Below are positions 34,891 to 43,669 of a stretch of 61,397 nt of DNA, in pieces. The translations under genes were made by a program, and so were the position numbers. The DNA comes from an uncultured Lachnospiraceae bacterium (lineage in GTDB: Bacteria; Bacillota; Clostridia; Lachnospirales; Lachnospiraceae), in NCBI GenBank assembly GCA_947628955.1, contig CANRBX010000010.1:1-61397 (forward strand), in the 5' to 3' direction. The notes under the pieces were generated by a model. The model was not told the origin of the DNA and searched no databases. It saw nothing but the letters and a program-made list of their open reading frames with translations. Numbering within the stretch: position 1 is the first letter of the stretch; every line of letters starts with the position of its first letter.

Positions 34891-34927
34891 TGAAAATTTT
34901 CAATTTATTTCAGAATATAAATATAAT
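34891..34927 (+). promoter_or_regulatory. promoter and operator-like palindrome of the first sugar ABC operon
   Basis: A perfect TATAAT (34922-34927) is preceded at 17 bp by a weak TTCAAT. A perfect 12-bp palindrome TGAAAATTTTCA (34891-34902) overlaps that -35 position. Looser copies of TGAAAAT with GACA occur from 34820. A weak -35 plus an overlapping palindrome suggests activator or repressor control, possibly by the YesN-type regulator of this operon. Confidence 0.5.
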
Positions 34928-34966
34928 AGAATCAAATTATCAAATTTCAGAAGGAGGTTACTAAAA

Positions 34967-36211
34967 ATGATGAATTTTAAGAAATTGTTGGTGGCAATTT
35001 CCGCGGCGTCGCTTGCTGCTTTAGGCATCGGGAACATGATCTCGTCGGCAGCGGAAGAGAAGACTGTGCTGAATTTCTACTATTGGGATGAAGGACAGAA
35101 GGAAGGGATGGACGCCCTGATCGACGGCTTCGAGGCGACACACGAGAATATCACCGTTGAGTCTACGATCATTCCGTGGAGCGATTACTGGGTAAAGCTG
35201 CAGACCTCGCTCCCGAGCGGAACAGGACCGGATATCATGTGGACGAACTGCTGGGCATCTCCTTACGTAGAGGCCGGCCTTCTCTATGACATGACAGAAA
35301 AGGTGGAGAGCGACGGAGTCGACATGAGCAAGTATCCGGATGCGGTGCTTGCGACCTCCGTGTATGACGGACATGTCTACGGGATCCCGAAGGACTATGA
35401 CGGATACGCGATCTACTACAACAAGGCGATCTTCGATGAGATGGGCGTGGCTTATCCGGAGGATGGCTGGACATGGGACGACTTCCGCGACACGGCGATC
35501 GCCCTGACGAACGATGACCACTACGGATTTGCGGCGCACACGGACAACGTGTCGTACAGAACGCTCATCATCAGCAACGGCGGATCGTTCATCTCTGACG
35601 ACGGCCTGACCGTGCATTACAACGAGCCGGCCAATGTGGAGACGCTTCAGTTCCTGCACGACCTGATCTATGTCGACGGCGCGTCGCCGACCGCAGCTGA
35701 TTTTGTGGAGATCGGCGCATCCGACATGTTTATGAACGGCATGGTCGCAATGATGCCGAACGGTTCGTGGTCGCTCTCCACCTATGCAGAGGCTCTCGGA
35801 GACGATCTCGGAATCATATCCTTCCCGCAGAAGGTTAAGAAGGGCAGCGTGACCTCCGGGCTCTCCTATTCGATGGCAGCGAATGGCAGCCACATCGAGG
35901 AGGCATGGGAATTCTGCAAGTTTGCGGCGTCGAAGGAAGGACAGGATCTGACCGTATCGGCGGCGATCCCGGCGAACGAGGATTCCAAGGAAGCATGGCT
36001 TGAGCACAATGCGGCTTACCCGGATGCGCACTATCTGGTAGACGACGTCGCCACGGCGGTCTCCAACCCGATCTACGGCAACAACAAGACGAACGAGTGT
36101 GAGTCGATCGAGGTGGATGCGATCACCAAGGCATGGATGGATCCGGATGCTGACATTCAGGCGATCATGGATCAATGTGTGGCAGATATGACTGCTGTGC
36201 TCAACGAGTAA
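34967..36211 (+). CDS. sugar ABC transporter substrate-binding protein
   Basis: Family 1 solute-binding protein (CUT1 sugar importers), 414 aa. The N-terminus is a signal peptide (FKKLLVAISAASLAALGIG) with a possible signal peptidase I site at SSAAEE. There is no cysteine, so no lipobox. Typical motifs: TVLNFYYWDEGQKEGMDAL, GTGPDIMWTNCW and VYGIPKDYDGYAIYYNKAIF. AAGGAGG sits 9 bp before ATG 34967; ATG 34970 is nearly equal. The two permease genes follow after a hairpin. Neighbours suggest an alpha-galactoside as ligand. Confidence 0.92.
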   Translation: MMNFKKLLVAISAASLAALGIGNMISSAAEEKTVLNFYYWDEGQKEGMDALIDGFEATHENITVESTIIPWSDYWVKLQTSLPSGTGPDIMWTNCWASPYVEAGLLYDMTEKVESDGVDMSKYPDAVLATSVYDGHVYGIPKDYDGYAIYYNKAIFDEMGVAYPEDGWTWDDFRDTAIALTNDDHYGFAAHTDNVSYRTLIISNGGSFISDDGLTVHYNEPANVETLQFLHDLIYVDGASPTAADFVEIGASDMFMNGMVAMMPNGSWSLSTYAEALGDDLGIISFPQKVKKGSVTSGLSYSMAANGSHIEEAWEFCKFAASKEGQDLTVSAAIPANEDSKEAWLEHNAAYPDAHYLVDDVATAVSNPIYGNNKTNECESIEVDAITKAWMDPDADIQAIMDQCVADMTAVLNE

Positions 36212-36285
36212 CAGACCAGAACACGCACGCAGGTGCACAGCCCGCGCTGACATCTGAACCGGAGAGGCGTGAACAGGACTTTTGA

Positions 36286-36331
36286 CGGAGGGTGTCCCGG
36301 AAGCGATCCTTTTGGGGCGCCCTCCGCTTTT
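36286..36331 (+). terminator. intra-operon hairpin between binding protein and permease genes
   Basis: CGGAGGG-TG-TCCC pairs with GGGG-CG-CCCTCCG around a 15-nt loop and is followed by TTTT. The position directly after the binding-protein gene fits partial termination or mRNA end protection that gives more binding protein than permease. Confidence 0.65.
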
Positions 36332-36359
36332 GAGACAGCAGGGTAATCTGGCACTTCAC

Positions 36360-37265
36360 ATGACGGAGGTGATTAAAATAAAAAAGAGACGTTTTAATAA
36401 AGAATGGTTCTGGTCGTACGTCTTCATTGCGCCTATGGTGATCGGGACGCTTGTGTTCGGCATTTTCCCGCTTTTCTATTCGCTCAATATCTCCCTTCTG
36501 AACTGGGACGGGATCGGGGAGAAGACCTTTGTCGGCCTTCAGAACTTTACGAATCTGCTTCACAACGAGAAGTTTTTCTTCGAGATCAAGAATACGCTCG
36601 TCTACACGCTGACCTATGTGCCGCTGTGTATTTTCTTTTCCGTGATCGTGGCAGTTCTTCTGAACCAGGGGATCCGGGCGACCGGCATTTACCGCGTCAT
36701 CTATTTCCTGCCCAATATTGTCATGCCGGTAGCGGCGGTGATGGTGTGGCGCTTCATGTTAAATTCTAAATTCGGGATCGTGAATATGCTCCTGAGGTTC
36801 CTTCACCTGCCGGCGCCCAACTGGATCTCGGATCCGGGCTTTGTCCTGTCGGCGATCGTGATCGTGAGCGTGTGGAGCGGCGTCGGGTACAACGCGGTCA
36901 TCCTGCTCGCGGGGCTGCAGGGGATCTCGCCGGAGCTCTACGAGTCGGCAAGGCTGGACGGTTCCGGCCCGCTGAACACCTTTTTCCGGATCACGATACC
37001 GCTGGTGTCTCCGACGCTGTTTTTCCTGATCACGATGGGCGTCATGGGAGGAATGAAGGCGTTCGACATTGTGTTCTCCTTCGCGAACTCGTCCGGCCCG
37101 CTGCAGGATGCGACCAGGACGCTTGTGTACGGGATTTATGAGCGGGCCTTTAACTTCCTGAAGATGGGCGAGGCGTCTGCCGAGGCGGTCGTGCTGTTTG
37201 TGCTGATCATGATCGTGACTGCGGTTCAGTTCGCCCTGGAAAAGAAATGGGTACACTATGAGTAG
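36360..37265 (+). CDS. sugar ABC transporter permease (MalF/UgpA type)
   Basis: Membrane subunit of the CUT1 importer with six membrane segments. The EAA loop reads ESARLDGSGPLNTFFRITIPL at about 195-215 and contacts the ATPase. No ATPase gene is present, so a shared MsmX-type ATPase elsewhere must serve it. The start is unclear: ATG 36360 has no good binding site before it. An excellent GGAGG lies just after it (36365-36369), 8 bp before an ATA codon at 36378. Confidence 0.9.
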   Translation: MTEVIKIKKRRFNKEWFWSYVFIAPMVIGTLVFGIFPLFYSLNISLLNWDGIGEKTFVGLQNFTNLLHNEKFFFEIKNTLVYTLTYVPLCIFFSVIVAVLLNQGIRATGIYRVIYFLPNIVMPVAAVMVWRFMLNSKFGIVNMLLRFLHLPAPNWISDPGFVLSAIVIVSVWSGVGYNAVILLAGLQGISPELYESARLDGSGPLNTFFRITIPLVSPTLFFLITMGVMGGMKAFDIVFSFANSSGPLQDATRTLVYGIYERAFNFLKMGEASAEAVVLFVLIMIVTAVQFALEKKWVHYE

Positions 37266-37280
37266 AAGGAGGGATGCAGG

Positions 37281-38111
37281 ATGAAGAATGCAACGACACG
37301 GAGACGCACGGCGCTTCTGTATTTCGTGCTGTCGCTCGGCGCTGTGGTGATGCTGGTACCTTTCCTGTGGATGATACTGACATCGTTTAAGACGTACAAG
37401 GAGACGATCGCGGTACCCCTCGTGTGGATCCCGGAGGTGTGGCAGTGGCAGAATTATCTGGAAGTTCTCGTAAAATTTGACTTTGTGCGGTATTATATAA
37501 ATACGATCATCGTCACGCTGACGACGGTATTTTTCATGATGCTCTTCAGCTCGATGGCCGCGTTCGCGTTCGCGAGGCTGAACTTCCCGTTCAAGAATCT
37601 GATCTTTTCCTGCCTTCTGGTCATTTTCATGGTGCCTGCGCAGCTTACGATGATCCCGAAGTATCTGATCATCAACCAGCTTCACTGGGTGGACACCCTG
37701 AAGGGGATCGTGATCCCGAACATTTTCAGCGTGTATTCGATGTTCATGCTGAGGCAGTTCTTCGCGGGGCTGCCGGGCGAGATCGAGGATGCAGGAAAGA
37801 TTGACGGCTGTTCTTATCCGCGGCTGTTCTGGAATATCTCCCTTCCGCTCTGCAAGAGCGGGATCGTGGCCATGACGGTGCTCAACCTTCTGTGGGCCTG
37901 GAACGAGCTGCTCTGGCCCCTGATCGCGACGAACACGGACAAGCTGAGGGTACTCTCTGTTGGAATGGCCACGCTGCAGGGGCAGCACAGCACGGATTAT
38001 CCGCTTCTGATGGCGGCCGGCGTGATGGCGCTGATCCCGATGCTGATCGTGTACATAATCGGCCAGAAATACTTTATCACGGGCATCGCGTTCACCGGGG
38101 TGAAAGGATAA
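37281..38111 (+). CDS. sugar ABC transporter permease (MalG/UgpE type)
   Basis: Second membrane subunit of the same importer, 276 aa with six membrane segments. The EAA loop is at about 165-185 (IEDAGKIDGCSYPRLFWNISL), and the C-terminus YFITGIAFTGVKG is typical of the family. It begins 15 bp after the first permease with AAGGAGG before ATG 37281. The two-component genes follow at once. Confidence 0.93.
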   Translation: MKNATTRRRTALLYFVLSLGAVVMLVPFLWMILTSFKTYKETIAVPLVWIPEVWQWQNYLEVLVKFDFVRYYINTIIVTLTTVFFMMLFSSMAAFAFARLNFPFKNLIFSCLLVIFMVPAQLTMIPKYLIINQLHWVDTLKGIVIPNIFSVYSMFMLRQFFAGLPGEIEDAGKIDGCSYPRLFWNISLPLCKSGIVAMTVLNLLWAWNELLWPLIATNTDKLRVLSVGMATLQGQHSTDYPLLMAAGVMALIPMLIVYIIGQKYFITGIAFTGVKG

Positions 38112-38128
38112 GAATGAGGTAGCCAGAA

Positions 38129-39877
38129 ATGTTTTTCCGCAGACATTCGTTTATTATAAAGAATATTGCGCTGTTTTTTCTCTTTGCACTGATCCTGACC
38201 GTGATCATCAATGCGATCTGGTACCGTGTCACGACGCGGGACCGCTACAGCCAGAGCATTGCTGAGTCGGAGAACCTGCTGAACCAGGTGGGCATCAGCG
38301 TCGACAATTACTTCTATGCGATCAGCATGTATGTGACTTCGTTTATTGTGAACAGCGAGGCGGGGGAGATCCTGCGCTCTGAGGCGCCGTCGGTTTCCGA
38401 TGAGGACCTGGCCCTTGTCCGGGAGAGGATCGACGCGGCCGCCGGCGAAAGCCTTCTGATCTCATCGGTGTCGGTGCTCATGGACCGCTATGAGTACAGC
38501 TCCGCCGGAGACGACATGGATCTTGAGCTGCTGCGCGAGAAAGCCGGGTGCGGGGATTTCAGGAGGTACGGGAAAAGCTACGACCTGTCCCGGGTTTACT
38601 ACAACAATGAGGTTCAGGACAAGAACGAGGCCACGATCGCGTACATGTACCGCATTAAGGGCGAGAGCCTGAGAGCGACGGTCGGAGTGCTGGTGCTGGA
38701 GCTGCGCTACTCGGATATTCGGAAGATCTTCGACGGGGCGTCGGAGGGGAGCGGAAACCAGTGGCTGGTGTACGACCGGGATGCGCTGGTCTACGCCCCG
38801 GACGGCTTTCAGGATGAGCTTACCGATGAGCAGAGGAAGATCAGGGAGCTTGCCAAGGCATACCGGTCGCCGTCCCCCTGCACGTTTCAGGGGAGAGACT
38901 GCATCGCGATCTGCGCCTATGACGTCCGGTCAGACTGGACGATCGTGGAGCTGATCGACCGGGACACCCTGTTCCGGACCGCAAAGGAGGCTGTCCAGAC
39001 GACGGTCGGCGTGGTCGTGCTCGTCATTTTCCTTCTGACCGCGGCAGTCGTTGCCCTGCTCTACCGGATGCTCCGGCCGCTGGTGCGGATCACGGAGGCC
39101 ATGCAGAAGGTGGAGCACGATCAGTTTGACACGGTGTTCGACCATACGCGGGATGACGAATTTGGACAGATTGAGAACGGATTTAACAAGATGGTTGGGC
39201 ATATTAATGAGCTTCTTTATAATATACGAAAGCAGGAAGAGGAAAAACGAAAGATCACGATCCAGACGCTGCGCGCACAGATCAACCCGCATTTCCTGTA
39301 CAATACGCTGAACATCATCCGCTGGCGCGCGGTTCTTGCGGGGAACGAGACGGTGGCGAATATGATCGTCGCACTCGTGAAAACGGTCGAATTCAACGGA
39401 AAGCGGAAGGAAGAGTTCGTGACGGTGAGAGACGAGGTGGACAATGTGAAAAACTATGTCCGCCTGCTCGGCTACCACTATGAAGACAAATTTCAGGTTC
39501 TCTACGAGCTGGACGAGGATGCGATGGGCTTTTACACGCCGAAGCTTCTGCTGCAGCCGCTCGTGGAGAATGCGATGTTCCACGGCATCGTTCCGAAGGA
39601 CGGGCAGGGGCAGATTTTCCTCTCGGTGTGCAGGGAGGGCGAGAAGATCTGCTTCCTCGTCTCAGACGATGGAGTCGGCGTGGATCTGGACGGGGAGGGC
39701 CGGCTGTCTGACGGCATCGGCTTCTCAAATGTAAACGACCGCATCCGCTATTACTTTGGCGAGGAGCACACGCTTCGCGTGACAAGCTCTCCGGGAGCCG
39801 GGACGGCGGTGCGTTTTTCCATTCCGGTCATCCGCACACTGCCGTATCACAGGGCGGTCATGGAGGAGGTGAAGTGA
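38129..39877 (+). CDS. sensor histidine kinase, YesM family
   Basis: Membrane sensor of 582 aa. The first membrane segment is at about 12-30. An extracellular sensing domain of about 260 residues is followed by a second segment at about 295-318. A HAMP linker is followed by the His_kinase (LytS/YesM) domain with the phospho-acceptor His in INPHFLYNTLNIIRW at about 386. The ATP-binding part has PKLLLQPLVENAMFHG and GDGVG-like SDDGVGVDL. It probably senses an extracellular sugar or binding-protein state and phosphorylates the response regulator encoded next. The genes are 1 bp apart. Confidence 0.93.
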   Translation: MFFRRHSFIIKNIALFFLFALILTVIINAIWYRVTTRDRYSQSIAESENLLNQVGISVDNYFYAISMYVTSFIVNSEAGEILRSEAPSVSDEDLALVRERIDAAAGESLLISSVSVLMDRYEYSSAGDDMDLELLREKAGCGDFRRYGKSYDLSRVYYNNEVQDKNEATIAYMYRIKGESLRATVGVLVLELRYSDIRKIFDGASEGSGNQWLVYDRDALVYAPDGFQDELTDEQRKIRELAKAYRSPSPCTFQGRDCIAICAYDVRSDWTIVELIDRDTLFRTAKEAVQTTVGVVVLVIFLLTAAVVALLYRMLRPLVRITEAMQKVEHDQFDTVFDHTRDDEFGQIENGFNKMVGHINELLYNIRKQEEEKRKITIQTLRAQINPHFLYNTLNIIRWRAVLAGNETVANMIVALVKTVEFNGKRKEEFVTVRDEVDNVKNYVRLLGYHYEDKFQVLYELDEDAMGFYTPKLLLQPLVENAMFHGIVPKDGQGQIFLSVCREGEKICFLVSDDGVGVDLDGEGRLSDGIGFSNVNDRIRYYFGEEHTLRVTSSPGAGTAVRFSIPVIRTLPYHRAVMEEVK

Positions 39878-39878
39878 C

Positions 39879-41486
39879 ATGCTGAAAATACTGATCGTGG
39901 ATGACGAGCCTTTTTTCCGCCTGGGAATACGGGCCGGAGTCCCGTGGGAGGAGATGGACGCCGTTGTCTGCGGCGAGGCCTCAAACGGCAGGGAAGCGCT
40001 CCAGCTGATCTATGAGAAGCACCCGGATATCGTGTTTCTTGACATTAAGATGCCGGTTATGGATGGGATCGAGGTGCTGAAAAAGGCGGCGCCGCTGTGC
40101 CCGAACACATATTTTGTGATCCTGAGCTGCTTCAACGAGTATGAGTACGTGCGTGAGGCGATGAAGCTCGGCGCGTACGACTATCTGTTCAAGCCGGTCA
40201 TGGGAGTGGACGAGCTGGCAAAGACAGTCGGTGAGATACGGAAAAAGAAGTATCAGGACGATTCGCAGGAACAGGCGTCGGACAACACGGCGGACCGGAT
40301 CACGGAGCTGCTGATCCGGGGCACGCAGCCGGACGGCCTGTCCGGGCAGGAGAAGAGCGAGCTGTCCGGCCTGCTCGGAGGGGAGGATGCGCTGCCCTTT
40401 TTTACCGTGCATGTCACCCTCCGCAGGGGGACAGAGATGCCTGTTCCGGGCAGCCAGACGATGCGCCTGTGCCAGGCGATCCTGTTTCAGAATATGGAAT
40501 ACGACCGGATCTACATGGGGCGCCCGGATGGGGCAGGCTGTCTCTGGATGTTCTGTTTTGCGTCGGACCGGCCCTATATGACCTGCCGCGCGCGGGAAGA
40601 GGTGTTCCGGAACAACCTTCCGAAGCTCCGGGAGTATCTGGAGATGGAGGTCATGGTTGGGTTCAGCAGGGATATAGAGAGCCTGGACGGCCTCAGCCAG
40701 GGGGCGGACGAGGCGCTTCGGGCCTGCAGTGAGGGATTCTTCACCGGAGAAAGCGCGGTCTGCTGCAGCCCGGGAGAAGGGGACTCATCGGATCTCGACG
40801 CGATGTTTCACACATACTATGACCGGATCCAGGAGGCGCTCACCGGCCAGGAGATGGATGAGGTCACAAAACTGCTTGGGGAACTCAACGCCTGTATCGT
40901 GAAGGAGCGCTGTTTTGACCGGGAGGGCTACTGCCATTTTCTGGCGATGACGCTTGTGGGCTTCATGCGCAAGTTCCGCAACGGGGAGATCCTGGAGCAG
41001 CTTCTGCTGGAGGATTACAATCTGATCTCGAATTTATACCATCAGATTGATGCCGGGAGCACGGACCGGGAATTCCTGAAGATCCTTGAGCTTGGATTCC
41101 GGAACGCCTGCGAATCGGAGGGAGGGAGCGTACAGGAGACGCTTGTGAACCAGAGCATCCTTTACATGCGCGACCACTACCGTGAGCGGCTGACGCTGAA
41201 CGAGATCGCGGACACGGTCCACCTGAATAAGAACTATTTCTGCAAGATCTTCAAGCAGGTTACCGGGACGAGCCCGATCGGCTATCTGACCGATATCCGC
41301 CTCAGCGCGGCGACGGAACTTCTGAGGACGACGGACCGCAGGGTGTATGAGATCGCGTTCGAGGTCGGCTTTCAGAATTACTCGCATTTCTGCAAAACCT
41401 ACCGGAAATACAGAAATGTAAGCCCCGCGGATGTCCGCAGAGGATTCCAGGCCGCGGCCTCCCCCAAAAACACAGAGAATGCATGA
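39879..41486 (+). CDS. response regulator with AraC-type DNA-binding domain, YesN family
   Basis: 535 aa. The receiver domain (1-125) has the acidic pair DDEP and phospho-acceptor Asp in FLDIKMPVMDGIE at about 54. The conserved Lys is in LFKPV. A middle region of about 250 residues of unknown fold follows. The C-terminal AraC helix-turn-helix pair (about 430-525) has LNEIADTVHLNKNYFCKIF and EIAFEVGFQNYSHFCKTYRK. It probably activates the GH36 and ABC genes upstream. It is followed by a strong terminator. Confidence 0.94.
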   Translation: MLKILIVDDEPFFRLGIRAGVPWEEMDAVVCGEASNGREALQLIYEKHPDIVFLDIKMPVMDGIEVLKKAAPLCPNTYFVILSCFNEYEYVREAMKLGAYDYLFKPVMGVDELAKTVGEIRKKKYQDDSQEQASDNTADRITELLIRGTQPDGLSGQEKSELSGLLGGEDALPFFTVHVTLRRGTEMPVPGSQTMRLCQAILFQNMEYDRIYMGRPDGAGCLWMFCFASDRPYMTCRAREEVFRNNLPKLREYLEMEVMVGFSRDIESLDGLSQGADEALRACSEGFFTGESAVCCSPGEGDSSDLDAMFHTYYDRIQEALTGQEMDEVTKLLGELNACIVKERCFDREGYCHFLAMTLVGFMRKFRNGEILEQLLLEDYNLISNLYHQIDAGSTDREFLKILELGFRNACESEGGSVQETLVNQSILYMRDHYRERLTLNEIADTVHLNKNYFCKIFKQVTGTSPIGYLTDIRLSAATELLRTTDRRVYEIAFEVGFQNYSHFCKTYRKYRNVSPADVRRGFQAAASPKNTENA

Positions 41487-41509
41487 GAATTTCGCCATGA
41501 AAATTTCCG

Positions 41510-41540
41510 GTGCCAGAGGTTTGTATTCTGGCACTTTTTT
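41510..41540 (+). terminator. Rho-independent terminator after the yesN-like gene
   Basis: GTGCCAGA pairs with TCTGGCAC across a 9-nt loop and is followed by T6. It closes the alpha-galactoside part of the island. Confidence 0.9.
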
Positions 41541-41614
41541 GCGCACATTTTTTGAAGAAAATATGATGGGAAACTAAAATCACACAAAATATACACGAAA
41601 AACGAAGAAAATAG

Positions 41615-41643
41615 TTGACAATTTTGTAGAAAATACATATAAT
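41615..41643 (+). promoter_or_regulatory. consensus promoter of the GH127 operon
   Basis: Perfect TTGACA (41615-41620), 17 bp, perfect TATAAT (41638-41643). Such a strong core promoter implies control by repression. An imperfect palindrome at 41642-41660 (ATTATAA ACGT ATATTATA) overlaps the -10 box and start point and is a good candidate operator for the GntR protein encoded next. Confidence 0.88.
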
Positions 41644-41752
41644 TATAAACGTATATTATAGCTTATAGGTTGGAGATTACCAGAGGCACAAAGCACTCTG
41701 CCGAACCTTCATTTACAGAGCCGTCCCACCTGCGGGCGCGGGGAGGTTTACC

Positions 41753-42484
41753 ATGAAATCGCCAATTAAGAAAATATCTTTGCAGTCTGAGATTACGAAA
41801 TACATCCAGGATTATATTAAAGAAGAAAACCTCCAGTGCGGAGATCCGCTGCCTTCCCAGGGAAAGCTGGTGGAGATGACGGGTGTGAGCAGGACTGCCT
41901 TAAGAGAGGCAATCCGGGTGATGGAGGGGCAGGGACTTCTTGATGTCCGCAATGGAAAAGGCGTCTTCGTCGGAGAACATTACCAGCAGGAAGGCGTACA
42001 GATGACGATTTCATTTGCGCAGGAGAAGGAAAAGCTTCTGGAGATCCTTGAGGTACGCTCCGTGATGGAGAAGGAGATTCTCAAGCTGGTGGTTCACCGG
42101 ATCACAGATGAAGAAATCGAACATCTGGGAGAACTGACTCGGATCCTCATGAAGAAGTTCCGGGCGAAAGAACCGAAGGCTGCGGAGGATAAGGCCTTTC
42201 ATGAGTTTATTTACAGCTGCTGCCATAATGAGGTGATGTTCAGCGTCCTGAGATCGGTGTGCGACTGGCTGGATAAGCTCTGGGCGGGACATCCGCTGGG
42301 AATTGAAGAGCCTTTCGAAAAGGGCCTGCCTTATCATGAAAAGCTTTATGAGGCCATCCGGGAGAGGGACTACCGAAAGGCATGGATGGCGGATGAATAC
42401 ATACTGAATAACCTCTGGGAAGAGATCGGAGAGGCAAATCTGAAATGGGACAGCGTGGGAGAGAAAAATGAAAGAGGGACATGA
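41753..42484 (+). CDS. GntR-family transcriptional regulator, FadR subfamily (FCD domain)
   Basis: 243 aa. The N-terminal winged helix (about 15-75) has GDPLPSQGKLVEMTGVSRTAL followed by REAIRVMEGQGLLDVRNGKG, typical of GntR. The C-terminal all-helical FCD ligand domain (about 95-225) has LEVRSVMEKEILKLVVHRI and FHEFIYSCCHNEVM. FadR-type members often bind metal-coordinated sugar acids or similar acids. It lies next to a consensus promoter with an overlapping palindrome. Its end overlaps the start of the PLP enzyme gene by 17 bp, so the two are translationally coupled. Confidence 0.93.
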   Translation: MKSPIKKISLQSEITKYIQDYIKEENLQCGDPLPSQGKLVEMTGVSRTALREAIRVMEGQGLLDVRNGKGVFVGEHYQQEGVQMTISFAQEKEKLLEILEVRSVMEKEILKLVVHRITDEEIEHLGELTRILMKKFRAKEPKAAEDKAFHEFIYSCCHNEVMFSVLRSVCDWLDKLWAGHPLGIEEPFEKGLPYHEKLYEAIRERDYRKAWMADEYILNNLWEEIGEANLKWDSVGEKNERGT

Positions 42485-43652
42485 TTTTTCAAAGGATTCA
42501 CGTTTGATAGAAACTCACTATGCGGAGCACAATGAGCATTATTACAACGCAGTGGTTCCACCGGTTTTTATGAATTCGCTGAATACGTTCCGGACGATCG
42601 ACGACTATTTTGACGCGGACACGGAGGATCCGGATACTTATGTGTACGGGCGCGTGCAGAATCCCACATCCAGGATTCTGGAAGATAAGATCGCGGCGCT
42701 GGAGCATGGAAAGAGAGCGTATGTTTTTGCGTCAGGAATGGCGGCTGCGACGACGGCTGTGGTAACCGCATGCAAAGCGGGCGACCACATTGTCTGTGTG
42801 CGGAATGTTTATGGGCCGCTGAACCGTTTTATCACCGGACACTGCAGAGACTATTATCATATGGAAGTCACTTTTGTCAAAGGAGACAGCATCCAGGAGT
42901 TTGAAGAGGCAGTTACTGACAGGACAGCGCTGGTGATTCTGGAAAGCCCGGCCTCTGTGATGATGTGCCTGCAGGATATCCGGGAAGTGGCCAGGATCGC
43001 GAAGAAGCATCATGCGCTGACCTATATTGACAATACATACTGTACGCCGATCTTTCAAAATCCACTGGATATGGGCGTGGACATGGTTATGCATACTATG
43101 TCCAAATATATCGGCGGACACAGCGATATCATCGGCGGCGTGCTGGTGGCAAAGGATGATGAACTGATCAAAAAGATTTCCCTGCGGCGTGAACTGTACG
43201 GCGGCATCATGGGGCCGATGGAGGCATGGCTGGCGCTGAGGGGCATTCGTACCATTGAAGTGCGCCTGCGGCAGCATGAGAAGACGGCAATGTCGGTGGC
43301 TGGATTTCTGGAGAAGCACCCCAGGGTGAGAAGGGTGAATTATCCCGGGCTTCCGTCATTCCCCCAGTATGAACTGATGAAGCGTCAGCAGAGGGGAAAC
43401 TGCGGTCTGCTGAGTTTCGAGATTGACGGCAGTGTCGACCAGGCAAAAAAGGTGTCGGAGTCATTGGAGGTGTTCCATATCGGCGTTTCATGGGGAGGCT
43501 TTGAGAGCCTGGTGGAGATGCCCTATGCGCGCATGACAGAGGAAGAAACATCCTGGCTTGGAGGAACCGCCAATATTATCCGTATTCACTGTGGGCTGGA
43601 AGGTGAGGATATCCTGATCTCAGATCTGGAAAAAGCACTTTCGCAAATATAA
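42468..43652 (+). CDS. Cys/Met-metabolism PLP-dependent enzyme (cystathionine gamma-lyase/synthase family)
   Basis: 394 aa, fold type I PLP enzyme. The N-terminal YGRVQNPTSRILEDKIAALE and FASGMAAATTAV are family hallmarks. The PLP-binding Lys is in MHTMSKYIGGHSDIIGG at about 210. The C-terminal domain is complete. Family members break or form C-S and C-O bonds at the gamma or beta carbon of amino acids. The exact reaction cannot be read from sequence. Its position between a GntR regulator and an arabinoside importer and hydrolase is unusual, as no sulfur-metabolism gene is near. Confidence 0.88.
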   Translation: MKEGHDFSKDSRLIETHYAEHNEHYYNAVVPPVFMNSLNTFRTIDDYFDADTEDPDTYVYGRVQNPTSRILEDKIAALEHGKRAYVFASGMAAATTAVVTACKAGDHIVCVRNVYGPLNRFITGHCRDYYHMEVTFVKGDSIQEFEEAVTDRTALVILESPASVMMCLQDIREVARIAKKHHALTYIDNTYCTPIFQNPLDMGVDMVMHTMSKYIGGHSDIIGGVLVAKDDELIKKISLRRELYGGIMGPMEAWLALRGIRTIEVRLRQHEKTAMSVAGFLEKHPRVRRVNYPGLPSFPQYELMKRQQRGNCGLLSFEIDGSVDQAKKVSESLEVFHIGVSWGGFESLVEMPYARMTEEETSWLGGTANIIRIHCGLEGEDILISDLEKALSQI

Positions 43653-43669
43653 AAAAGGGAGGAAAAGAA

